Positions 8,321 through 16,621 of a stretch of 60,278 nt of DNA are shown here, piece by piece (position 1 is the stretch's first letter; each line of letters opens with the position of its first letter). Made by a program: the position numbers and the translations under genes. The notes beneath the pieces are model-generated. The model was not told the DNA's origin, searched no databases, and saw only the letters and a list, made by a program, of their open reading frames with translations. The DNA comes from Gracilimonas sp031581265 (GTDB taxonomy: Bacteria > Bacteroidota > Rhodothermia > Balneolales > Balneolaceae), in assembly GCF_031581265.1 (NCBI RefSeq), contig NZ_JAVLBQ010000015.1, positions 1 to 60,278 of the forward strand. The letters run 5' to 3'.

Positions 8321-9427
8321 TCAATTATCGAACCTGATGTCATCGGGAAGAAAATTGGCTACTCTTTTATTTGACCATTCGCCATCAAACCGAATTGATT
8401 TTGGATCATTCAACTTCCCATTTTCCGAGATAAGAAAAATTCCGGATTGGTTTAGCGGTACCAGCCTGGACCGAGTCCTTTCCTCTTTTAAGTTGCTTCT
8501 CCTGCCATAAAGAATATCCACCGGCCGGCTTAGTTTAAAGGGTTTCCAGTTTCTGCTTATCTTTAAACGTGCCTTTGAGTTTCTAATCAAAAATTGATTT
8601 AATTCCACTTCATCAGGCCGTGCTACCTGAACCCGTGCATCGGTGCCTGGTAAAACTGTTTCGAATCTGTTGCGTGATAATTTATCATCATATAAACTGA
8701 TAAAGAAATGTTTAGAAGAACCTTTGAAGACTCTCTCCCTAGTTTGATTCCATTCTCTTTGTTGTGCCCTGTTTACAGGCTCTAACTCCTCAAACAGGGA
8801 GTAAAACGTATAAAAATTTGTAAAGCCACTTAGGCCCCAGTTAAAATCAATAAGGTCGATATGTATTCTGTATCCGAGTGCATGGTTAGTTATAATAACA
8901 GGTTCAGATGCACTTGCACTTAAATTTCCATCGTCGTCTTTTTCAAAGTCGAGAACCCAGGGGTTTTCAATAACGGTCCGTTTAGCATATCGGTTTGTTC
9001 CAATAAAGTGGCGTTTGAACTCCTCATAATTTTGCTGCCACTCCTTGTTTGACCCTATTACCTCAACCTCATTTAGTTCAATAAGTATTGGTTCCAGCTC
9101 AATATTTATGTGATGTGAGCTTTGTTCAGAATCCAGATTCAACTCATATGTGTCGGTCTTATAACCAATAAAACTAAATACAACCGTTACACGACCCGTC
9201 AAATTGGTTGAAAATTCAAACTCGCCATTCGCATCTGTTGTGGTACCGATTGTAGTATGAGAGAGATATACATGTGCAGCCGAGATAGGTTTTCCAGTTT
9301 CCTTGTCAGTTACTACACCCTGAATAGAGTTCACCTGATGGTTATTCGATGATAGATATCCCGGAAATAGAAGGAGTACAAAAAAAGCCAGAGAGAAGCT
9401 ATAGCTATATATGTATGTTTTCCCCAT
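8321..9427 (-). CDS. Secreted protein with carboxypeptidase-like regulatory domain
   Basis: 368 residues. A signal peptide (hydrophobic residues 9-24) precedes a CarboxypepD_reg-like domain at about 35-110, recognised by IQGVVTDKETGKPISAAHV, GTTTDANGEFEF and the closing FIGYKTDTYEL. The rest (about 120-368) is a domain I do not name; it is rich in Arg, Asn and aromatic residues and resembles the C-terminal part of other Bacteroidota envelope proteins with this architecture. Probably located in the outer envelope. It stands alone, 62 bases upstream-to-downstream from the amidohydrolase gene on the same strand. Confidence 0.8.
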   Translation of the reverse strand: MGKTYIYSYSFSLAFFVLLLFPGYLSSNNHQVNSIQGVVTDKETGKPISAAHVYLSHTTIGTTTDANGEFEFSTNLTGRVTVVFSFIGYKTDTYELNLDSEQSSHHINIELEPILIELNEVEVIGSNKEWQQNYEEFKRHFIGTNRYAKRTVIENPWVLDFEKDDDGNLSASASEPVIITNHALGYRIHIDLIDFNWGLSGFTNFYTFYSLFEELEPVNRAQQREWNQTRERVFKGSSKHFFISLYDDKLSRNRFETVLPGTDARVQVARPDEVELNQFLIRNSKARLKISRNWKPFKLSRPVDILYGRRSNLKEERTRSRLVPLNQSGIFLISENGKLNDPKSIRFDGEWSNKRVANFLPDDIRFDN

Positions 9428-9489
9428 ACTACAAACTATTAGTGTATGCTATTACAAGTTTAAATGAATATATATTATAAATTCGGCGT

Positions 9490-12400
9490 TTAATTATCAA
9501 CTCCGGGAACCCCAACAGGCTCATTATTCTGCCACCAAAACGTTGGTAATTCTTTTTGATTTGGGAATACTTCATCCAGCGTTTCGGCTTCATACATATA
9601 ACCGTTTTTTATTATGAACTCGAGATCCTTGGAATTGCGGATGTCTTCCAATGGATCAGAGTTTAAAATCAATAGATCAGCAAGTTTACCTTCCTCAATG
9701 GTTCCGAGATCGGTATCTAATCCAATTGCTTCTGCTCCCTGTATGGTGGCTACTTTTAGAATATCATGCTCAGAAATGCCACCGGCTTGCATAGCCCATA
9801 GCTCCCAATGGAAACCAAGTCCCTGTAACTGTCCGTGACTTCCTACACCGGCTCTGCCGCCTGCTTCCACTAAGTCTTTCACGAATACGGATAGCTCTTC
9901 AAATACGTGCTCCTCTTCCATAAACCATCCGGCCGTTCTGCGGCGGGTGCGTTCATCTAAGTTTTGATGTGGCATAAATCGCTGAAGCTTGGGCTCGTCA
10001 TGTGGGCGTTCAATTGCATAATAATAGTTCTCAGCCCATGGCCCACCATACGCAACCAACAAAGTGGGTGTGTAAACAGTTCTGGAAAAGGCTGTCATAT
10101 CGATCACATCTCTATATAGCGGAAATACGGGAAATGAATGCTCATGGCCGGGGTATCCATCAATAACCTGCGTTAAGTTTTCTTTGAAATCGAGTGAGCC
10201 TTCGGTTGTTGGCATGAGCTCCATTTCTCTTGCAGCTTGAATAATCCACTGTCGCTGTTCGCGATTTCCAGCTCCATACATCTTGATTGTTTTAGTGTCG
10301 TAATAATCACTGTAACGCTTCATCACTTCGCGGGCATGATCTAAGTCGCTTATATTTTCACTGCTGAAAACACCCGGGCCGGTAGAATACACTCTTGGAC
10401 CCAATAGTTTTCCGGCATGAACCAGGTCTTGGTAGGTCAGCACATCCGTAGTTGCTGTTTGTGGATCTCTGGTGGTGATCACCCCATAAGCCAGGTTCGT
10501 AAGATAACTCCAAAACTCACCACGGTGTAAATTTACAGGATGGCGAAAATGCGCGTGCGTATCAACAAAACCGGGAATAATAGTCTTACCGGAAACATCT
10601 TTGATCTCAGCGCCCGATGGGATCTCAACTTCACCCCGTGCTCCTAATCCCACGATTCGATTATTTCGAATTACGAGATCGGCATTTTCAATGATCTCAT
10701 CGCCGTTCATGGTAATCACTTTGGCACCGCGAAGCACTAATTCACCTTCAGGGATGTCACGGTTGGCCATCACACTGATTCGGATTTCCTGCGGTTGATA
10801 TCCTTCTTCTTTTTCTTCCTCCTCTTGATCTTCTTCGGATTCCTCTTCACTTTCTTCATCAGATTCGGATTCTTCTTCCTCCTCAGCCTCCATCTCGGCG
10901 GCCGCTTCCACACTATCCTGATAAGCTTCTTCAGCTTCAAAATCATAAATCACGTGAGCATTTCCGATAGACCAGTGTGCTCGATTGGCATCCCAACTCC
11001 AGGCCGGGAATTGACCTCCGATATCAGTTAGTTGGTTACTTGGAAATGCACTTGAAGAACCTCCCACTCTAATACTTGGAGCTTCACCACCAACCTGAGG
11101 AACCGTCACTACAAAAAGATCTGTGCCAATTTGAGCCAGGGCCTGATCACCTTCTGGAGCCATGCGAATCCAAGAAGCACGGCCTCCACCACTACGGGTG
11201 ACTTCCAGATGCTCTTTTTCATCGGTTCCATCCCAGCGAATAGACGTCAAACCCATCCAGCTTGAAAGATAGATACGGTTCGAACTTTTAATAAAGTGCG
11301 GATTCGACCGGCCATTGGTATACGTAATGAAGTTATTTTCACTTCCATCCGCATCAATCCAAATCAAATCACTGGTTCCCTGAAAAGCAGACCGACGAGT
11401 AGCATTTCTGAAATCCTGAGGTTGTCCTTTAATCACCACTATACGATCCCCGTCATTATTCCAAACAGGATCTTGAAAAACGCCCTCTTCCTCATTCAGT
11501 TGCTGTAGCCTTCTTCCATTGGGACGAACTTTGTACAATTTCCCGGTTTCCGGTGTCCAGGTTACGAAAGCAATCCATTCTCCATCCGGTGACCATACCG
11601 GTTGTGCCTGCGTTTCATCCAGATCAACTAACTTCTCCGGTTCACCATCCGGCAACTCCATCGTGTAAATCTCATTTAGGGCAGTGAAGGCAATTGTACT
11701 TCCATCCGGTGAAGGAACTGCATCCCGGATCTGAGTAATTTCAAACTCTGGAGTGTCTTCAATAGGATAATCGAAATCCAGTTCAGGGCCTAAGTCAATG
11801 CTTCCTGTAACACGAAATGGGATCTCTTCCGCATCTCCTCCATCAATAGGAAGTTTCCAGATCTTTCCGCCATATGAAGTCACAACATATTCGTTATCCG
11901 GTGTGAAGGACATTCCGGGCAGCACATCCCGCGAAGCTCTCGACTCCTGATCATCGTGCTGAACGGGATAGGCCAGCCAGCTTTCATCTCCGGTTTCCAA
12001 ATCACGTTTCACCAAACCGGTATGCTCATCGTGACGGGTTCCATATACCAGCCACTTGCCGTCACTCGAAAGTGTGGCTCGAAATGATGATCCATATCGA
12101 TCGCTTTGCGTCGTGATATCTCCTGTTTCCCGATCATAAGTTGCAATCTGGTACTGCGGCATAGATGCGTTGTAATCCCATGTCCCCGACCTTCTTGAAA
12201 ACCATACATACCGGTCATCCGCTCCAAAAGCACCCTCCGTCATACGAAGATTTCCCGGTTCATCTACCAGGGGTGTTCCGGAACCACCGTCAATGTGATA
12301 CATCCAGATTTTATGGTTTCCTGGATCGTCCTTTGAAGCTATTATATATTTGCCATCCGGAGTCCACTCAGGGGACTGATACTCATTGTCTTTACCCCTT

Positions 12401-12825
12401 GTAAGCTGTTCCGTTTCTTCATTCTCCATATCATAGATCCAAACACCTTCTCCGCCGGAGGCATCCGAGATAAAAGCAATTTTTGTGCCCTCCGGGTTGA
12501 ACCGGGGCTGACTGTCGAACTGCATCCCTTCTGTAATCTGAGTTGCTTCTCCACCCTCCATCGGTATGGTGTATAAATCTCCCAAAAAATCGAACACAAT
12601 AGTTTCGCCATCAGGACTTACATCAAGCGAAATCCATGATCCTTCCGTCAAGTCAAAAGAAAATTCACGACCGGGTTCAAGAGGCAAGTCATTGAGTTCT
12701 TCTGATTCAGTTGAATCAGATTTAGTGTCTTCATCCTGCCCCATCACCATTTCGGAAGTGAATGGAATGATTAAGACCATTAAAAATAATTTCAAAAAAT
12801 TGGATACAGTATCAGTCAGTTTCAT
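9490..12825 (-). CDS. Secreted TolB-type propeller fused to an amidohydrolase
   Basis: 1111 residues. After a signal peptide (residues 11-29) come about ten PD40/WD40-like blades (about 50-630) with recurring SPDG and DFDF-type turns, then a highly acidic stretch near 640-680 that is almost all Glu, Asp and Ser, then an amidohydrolase domain (about 690-1100). The metal-binding HxH is in GFVDTHAHFRHP near residue 755; later His-containing motifs are GYPGHEHSFPVFP and GVGSHGQLQGLGFHWEL. The first part of this domain carries the usual composite-domain strand GAKVITMNGDEIIENADLV. Fusions like this are known in Bacteroidota and Acidobacteriota and are thought to be periplasmic or surface peptidase/amidases; substrate unknown. 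Confidence 0.88.
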   Translation of the reverse strand: MKLTDTVSNFLKLFLMVLIIPFTSEMVMGQDEDTKSDSTESEELNDLPLEPGREFSFDLTEGSWISLDVSPDGETIVFDFLGDLYTIPMEGGEATQITEGMQFDSQPRFNPEGTKIAFISDASGGEGVWIYDMENEETEQLTRGKDNEYQSPEWTPDGKYIIASKDDPGNHKIWMYHIDGGSGTPLVDEPGNLRMTEGAFGADDRYVWFSRRSGTWDYNASMPQYQIATYDRETGDITTQSDRYGSSFRATLSSDGKWLVYGTRHDEHTGLVKRDLETGDESWLAYPVQHDDQESRASRDVLPGMSFTPDNEYVVTSYGGKIWKLPIDGGDAEEIPFRVTGSIDLGPELDFDYPIEDTPEFEITQIRDAVPSPDGSTIAFTALNEIYTMELPDGEPEKLVDLDETQAQPVWSPDGEWIAFVTWTPETGKLYKVRPNGRRLQQLNEEEGVFQDPVWNNDGDRIVVIKGQPQDFRNATRRSAFQGTSDLIWIDADGSENNFITYTNGRSNPHFIKSSNRIYLSSWMGLTSIRWDGTDEKEHLEVTRSGGGRASWIRMAPEGDQALAQIGTDLFVVTVPQVGGEAPSIRVGGSSSAFPSNQLTDIGGQFPAWSWDANRAHWSIGNAHVIYDFEAEEAYQDSVEAAAEMEAEEEEESESDEESEEESEEDQEEEEKEEGYQPQEIRISVMANRDIPEGELVLRGAKVITMNGDEIIENADLVIRNNRIVGLGARGEVEIPSGAEIKDVSGKTIIPGFVDTHAHFRHPVNLHRGEFWSYLTNLAYGVITTRDPQTATTDVLTYQDLVHAGKLLGPRVYSTGPGVFSSENISDLDHAREVMKRYSDYYDTKTIKMYGAGNREQRQWIIQAAREMELMPTTEGSLDFKENLTQVIDGYPGHEHSFPVFPLYRDVIDMTAFSRTVYTPTLLVAYGGPWAENYYYAIERPHDEPKLQRFMPHQNLDERTRRRTAGWFMEEEHVFEELSVFVKDLVEAGGRAGVGSHGQLQGLGFHWELWAMQAGGISEHDILKVATIQGAEAIGLDTDLGTIEEGKLADLLILNSDPLEDIRNSKDLEFIIKNGYMYEAETLDEVFPNQKELPTFWWQNNEPVGVPGVDN

Positions 12826-12915
12826 AGCAAACTATTTGTTTTTAGTGAATGAGAGAAGCTAAAAAATTGCCAAAGCTCCCCAACGATTCCACAAGTATAA
12901 ACAAGCAACAGGTGG

Positions 12916-13239
12916 ATTGCCACGAAATCTCAAAAACACAAAAAAATGCTGAGCCTGCTCCTGAGGTAAAATATGTTCTCCCCTAATACCAATACCAGGT
13001 CAAATTTTGGGTAACCGATCTAATCTCCTTAAACCATTTTGAAATGGGAAATCGAAAAAGTATCCCCAACGAGATGTTGGAAACGAGTACTAACCCTGTA
13101 ATTTTCAGCGATGATCCGCTCAATCCTTGTTATCAGCGTTCTATTCCCTAGTTTATCAAAGCTCCTGTTTACGTAATCATCTTTAGACAATTTCTTGCTT
13201 AACTTGACTTTTTTTCTGTTTTAGAGATTTCGTGGCAAT
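12916..13239. repeat. Inverted repeat bracketing the divergent gap
   Basis: ATTGCCACGAAATCTC at 12916-12931 is repeated exactly as its reverse complement at 13224-13239. The inner 292 bases encode nothing. The word CGTGGCAAT near each end recalls the short word-type repeats found elsewhere in the window. Confidence 0.75.
13102..13148 (+). repeat. Word repeat B, copy 1
   Basis: Contains CAGCGATGATCCGCTCAATC followed by CAGCGTTCTATTCCC. The same words recur at 19618-19758, 23547-23593 and 28611-28655. Confidence 0.6.
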
Positions 13240-13288
13240 GCCAAACATTGGATTTCAGAAATGTTATCTTCCTCAAAAATTTTCATCT

Positions 13289-14128
13289 ATGACTTTCTCC
13301 AAAAATCTAAAAAAATCAGTTTCCAATACCGGGTCAGTACTTTGTGTAGGACTGGATCCTAACCTCGACCTTCTCCCACAGCCGGTCAAAGAACAATTTG
13401 ATTCCCCCGAAGAACAGGTTATCTATTTTTGCAAACTGGTAATCGATTACACGGCGGAGCACTGTGCAGCATTTAAACCTAATCTCGGATTTTTTGAAGC
13501 ACTGGGTCCAAATGGTCTTTTAGTTTTTAAGGAAGTCACACAACACATTCCGAATGATAAAATCATTATTGCCGATGCCAAACGCGGCGATATAAGCTCA
13601 ACAGCGGAACATTATAAAAAAGCGTTTTGGGATGAATTTGAGGTGGATGCCATCACCGTAAATCCACTTATGGGATTTGAAACACTTGAGGCTTTTTCAA
13701 AAGATGAAAGCAAAGGTATATATGTACTGACTCTGACTTCCAATCCCGGTGCCAGTGATTTTCTTAAACAACCATTTGGCGGTTTTGATATAATGGCACA
13801 ATTTATAGCTAACCAACTGGCAATAAGAGTTTCCACTTCTGATGCACATTTAGGAATGGTAATCGGAGCCACGCAAGCAGAAGAGGCAGCATCTGTATTA
13901 TCTCATCATCCCAAAGGAGCCCTTTTAATTCCGGGTATAGGAGCCCAGGGCGGCTCCATTTCAGAGTTAAGTAAATCCTTAAAAAATCACCAAGGGATTC
14001 CTCTTGTTAGTTCAAGCCGAAGTATTATTTATGCCGGAAAAGATGAAGGCAACTGGCCCGAACATGTAGCTGAAGCTGCAAAATCCATGAAAAAACAGCT
14101 GAACCAGATTACCAATCAATATGTCTAA
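13289..14128 (+). CDS. pyrF: Orotidine 5'-phosphate decarboxylase (type 2)
   Basis: Last step of UMP synthesis; cytosolic. The long-form subfamily signature is IIADAKRGDISSTAEHY, which holds the catalytic Asp-Lys-Asp network, with LCVGLDPN near the start and the phosphate-binding VSSSRSIIYA near the end. I start it at ATG 13289 (279 residues, MTFSKNLKKSV), which fits the family; a longer reading from 13232 adds 19 residues that come from the repeat-bearing intergenic DNA. The last 8 bases overlap rnhA, so the two genes form a unit. Confidence 0.95.
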   Translation: MTFSKNLKKSVSNTGSVLCVGLDPNLDLLPQPVKEQFDSPEEQVIYFCKLVIDYTAEHCAAFKPNLGFFEALGPNGLLVFKEVTQHIPNDKIIIADAKRGDISSTAEHYKKAFWDEFEVDAITVNPLMGFETLEAFSKDESKGIYVLTLTSNPGASDFLKQPFGGFDIMAQFIANQLAIRVSTSDAHLGMVIGATQAEEAASVLSHHPKGALLIPGIGAQGGSISELSKSLKNHQGIPLVSSSRSIIYAGKDEGNWPEHVAEAAKSMKKQLNQITNQYV

Positions 14129-14564
14129 GAAACCCGAAGTTATTGTTTATACCGATGGTGCCTGCAGTGGGAATCCGGGTCCGGGCGGCTGGGGCGCAGT
14201 TCTAAGATGGAATGGGAAAGAAAAAGAATTATCCGGCGGTGATCCCCAAACCACCAATAACCGCATGGAAATGAAAGCCGTCGTTGAAGCCCTGAATGCA
14301 CTAAAGAAACCTTGTACGGTTAAAATTCACAGTGACAGTGCCCTGATCATAAATGCTTTTAAACAGGGATGGATAAAAAATTGGCAGAAACGCGGCTGGA
14401 GGAAATCCAATAAAAAACCGGTGGAAAACAAAGAACTCTGGCAAGAAATGCTAAAAGCCATGGAACCTCATAAAGTCATATGGGTGAAGGTAAAAGGTCA
14501 TGCAGGAATAGAATTGAATGAGCGGGCTGACCAATTAGCGGTAGCAGAATCACAGAAATTTTAA
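14121..14564 (+). CDS. rnhA: Ribonuclease HI
   Basis: Cleaves the RNA strand of RNA-DNA hybrids (R-loops, Okazaki primers). The 147 residues carry the full active site: Asp12 in YTDGACSGNPG, Glu50 in NNRMEMKA, Asp72 in HSDSALI, His127 in VKGHAG and Asp137 in NERADQLA, and the basic protrusion with Trp residues (GWIKNWQKRGWRK at about 83-95), as in E. coli RNase HI. Translation is coupled to pyrF through an 8-base overlap. Confidence 0.97.
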   Translation: MSKKPEVIVYTDGACSGNPGPGGWGAVLRWNGKEKELSGGDPQTTNNRMEMKAVVEALNALKKPCTVKIHSDSALIINAFKQGWIKNWQKRGWRKSNKKPVENKELWQEMLKAMEPHKVIWVKVKGHAGIELNERADQLAVAESQKF

Positions 14565-14577
14565 GTGTTTGAGTTTC

Positions 14578-14612
14578 AAATGTTAAATGGAATACCGAGC
14601 CATTTAACATTT
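14578..14612 (+). terminator. Hairpin of word repeat D behind rnhA
   Basis: AAATGTTAAATGG at 14578-14590 and its exact reverse complement at 14600-14612 make a 13-bp stem with a 9-base loop, 13 bases past the rnhA stop. More copies of the same word (ATTCAACATTC) follow to about 14635. There is no strong T run, so the terminator role is inference. A close relative lies between hppD and hmgA (58761-58817). Confidence 0.6.
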
Positions 14613-14716
14613 AAAACTTAGCATTCAACATTCACAAGATAATATTTGTGAAGTCATTTCCATTTCCGGCAAGTATTTTGTAATTATCAGTCTCTTATTA
14701 ACGAAAAAAAAGATGT

Positions 14717-16036
14717 ATGTATAAGTCAATTATTTTTCTGGTGATTCTATTTCTAAACGTGAGCGGATTCTCCGTTATGGCTCAGCAAAACGACGAGCTG
14801 CCAAAGCGGAGTGATAATCTTGAAGTTCTCTCACATGTCCCCCTTGGAGCCCCTTTAAGTGTTACGGATATTGTGATTGAACAGGAAATGGACCGACCCT
14901 ATGCCTATGTAGGCAGAATGCAGGCAGAGAAAGGATTTGATATCATTGATCTCTCAAATCCAGAGAAAGCAGAAGTGATTTATCGCTGGAGAATGCCCAA
15001 CGAAGAGCTTCACGTTGGCCTCGGTGGAATGGATCCCAAGTATTTTAAGCATAATGATCGATACTATGTAGTGCAGTCGCTACAGTTTTTCCAAGGCGGA
15101 CCAAATACCGATGCAGGAGCAGTTGTTGTTGACGTAACAGGTTTACCGGATGTGAGCAAAGTTGAAACAGTGGGCTATGTTCGGAATGCAGAACATCCAG
15201 GTGGATTCCATAATATATTTATGTACAAGCATTCGGATGGACGCCCCCTCCTGTTTGCCACTACTTCAGGAGATGCAGCATATGTTTATGATCTTGGAAA
15301 ATTCGTAGAAGGTGAAGAAGACATTCTTGCCGGAACGGTTCCAAACCCTGATACTCCTGCTCGCAGAGCTGGTGCATCACTGGGTTACCATGATTTTTAC
15401 GTGGGTTACCACCCGGATAGTCAGCAAGATCGTTTTTATGGTGGTGGAGCCGGCGGTTATTTTGTGTTTGATGTTAGCGACTTCGAATCTGTGAATTTGA
15501 TCGCTTCCGTAACAGGTGTCAGTGGAGTTGTTTGGGGACATACGGTTACTCCTTCTCCTGATGGTCGCTATATTGTAGGTGAGACGGAATACATGCATGC
15601 CCCTCTCCGAATTTTTGACCTCAAACCTGCCCTGGATGGTGAAGTTCAAAATATACGTCAGCCGATCAGTTCCTGGAATTTTGACTATGAGAATCTGGTA
15701 CATAATCACGAAGTGAGATGGCCGTATCTTTTTGTATCCGGTTATGAGGATGGTTTATTAGTTGTTGATCTATTTAGTCCGGATGAGCCTAAAACCGTAG
15801 CTTATTACGATACCTTTTTGGGCAAGCATCAGTCCGGTATGTGCGGTGATAATACCTGTAACGGAGCCTTTGGCGTAGATGTTAGAAATGAAGACGGCCT
15901 AATCGTGGTAAGTGATATGGGAACCGGATTCTGGGCCTTTAAATTGGAAGATTTTCAGGGCTGGAATGGCCGCGGTTGGGGACTGCCAAATATCTCCAGT
16001 GCACAAAACTGGGATGAAGGACCTCAGGCAAACTAA
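14717..16036 (+). CDS. Secreted LVIVD-repeat beta-propeller protein
   Basis: 439 residues with a signal peptide (hydrophobic 4-20, ending AQQ). The mature part is made of LVIVD-type units, recognisable as FDIIDLSNPEKAEVI, VVVDVTGLPDVSKVE, FVFDVSDFESVNLI, RIFDLKPALDG and LLVVDLFSPDEPKTV, which build a propeller; a Cys pair sits in CGDNTCNG near the end. It opens a three-gene plus-strand set with a small secreted protein (30 bases on) and a multicopper oxidase. The pairing with a copper enzyme, repeated in altered form at 50033-52824, suggests an extracytoplasmic role in copper or oxidation chemistry; the biochemical function is unknown. Confidence 0.82.
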   Translation: MYKSIIFLVILFLNVSGFSVMAQQNDELPKRSDNLEVLSHVPLGAPLSVTDIVIEQEMDRPYAYVGRMQAEKGFDIIDLSNPEKAEVIYRWRMPNEELHVGLGGMDPKYFKHNDRYYVVQSLQFFQGGPNTDAGAVVVDVTGLPDVSKVETVGYVRNAEHPGGFHNIFMYKHSDGRPLLFATTSGDAAYVYDLGKFVEGEEDILAGTVPNPDTPARRAGASLGYHDFYVGYHPDSQQDRFYGGGAGGYFVFDVSDFESVNLIASVTGVSGVVWGHTVTPSPDGRYIVGETEYMHAPLRIFDLKPALDGEVQNIRQPISSWNFDYENLVHNHEVRWPYLFVSGYEDGLLVVDLFSPDEPKTVAYYDTFLGKHQSGMCGDNTCNGAFGVDVRNEDGLIVVSDMGTGFWAFKLEDFQGWNGRGWGLPNISSAQNWDEGPQAN

Positions 16037-16066
16037 TTTTTTACCACAAGCTAATTTCATTTAGCA

Positions 16067-16621
16067 ATGATACAGACGAGAAATCTTATAATTCCAATAC
16101 TGCTGATCTGTGCGGCCTTTAGTTCTCAGCTGAAGGCCGAACCAGGTCCACCTATTCAGTGTGTGGATACCGGATCGGATTATTATACCATCGACTTGGT
16201 GACTACCAAGAATATTCCGGGCACCGGACAGGCTACCGGTAAAGCGGTGATGAAATTTTCTCCAAACCCTTTTGGCATATCCATCACAAAAGACGGTTCC
16301 TTCCGCCACCAGTTAGATATTCAAATCAACAAAGCCAACAAACCTGAAGAGGGCACCTTTGTGGCTTGGGTTACTACCCCCTCACTGGATAAGATCAAAA
16401 TGATCGGTCCTCTTGATGAAAACATGGAAGTAAGCGGCACGGTAGAGTGGAATAAATATATCGTCGTGATCACTCTTGAAGAGGAAACGCCTGACCCAAA
16501 TACAAATATGTGGTCCGGGTCCATTGCTTTTCGTGGTTTATCCAGAAGCGGACTCATGCATACTATGGCAGGTCATGGGCCTTTTGCCCAGGAACCCTGC
16601 GCTAAATACGGATACTATTAA
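16067..16621 (+). CDS. Secreted protein of unknown function in the multicopper-oxidase unit
   Basis: 184 residues. A signal peptide (residues 7-24, cut near LKAEP) precedes a compact, strand-rich domain with one Cys near each end of the mature protein (about Cys33 and Cys179), which could pair, and a Gly/His-containing HTMAGHGPF near the C terminus. I recognise no domain. It sits 30 bases after the LVIVD gene, and its stop shares one base with the oxidase start (TAATG), so it is very probably made together with the oxidase and could be its partner or copper chaperone (inference). Confidence 0.72.
   Translation: MIQTRNLIIPILLICAAFSSQLKAEPGPPIQCVDTGSDYYTIDLVTTKNIPGTGQATGKAVMKFSPNPFGISITKDGSFRHQLDIQINKANKPEEGTFVAWVTTPSLDKIKMIGPLDENMEVSGTVEWNKYIVVITLEEETPDPNTNMWSGSIAFRGLSRSGLMHTMAGHGPFAQEPCAKYGYY

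Larger units (their letters stand above)
12826..13288. other. 463-base divergent gap
   Basis: Lies between the amidohydrolase (minus) and pyrF (plus), so it must hold both promoters. No gene is seen. It contains a 16-bp perfect inverted repeat 292 bases apart (12916-12931 and 13224-13239) and a B-family word tract (13102-13148), both entered separately. Confidence 0.7.

Noticed and set aside
13232..13288. Longer start for pyrF adding 19 residues
   Set aside because: The extension lies in the 16-bp inverted repeat and adds residues not seen in the family; ATG 13289 fits.
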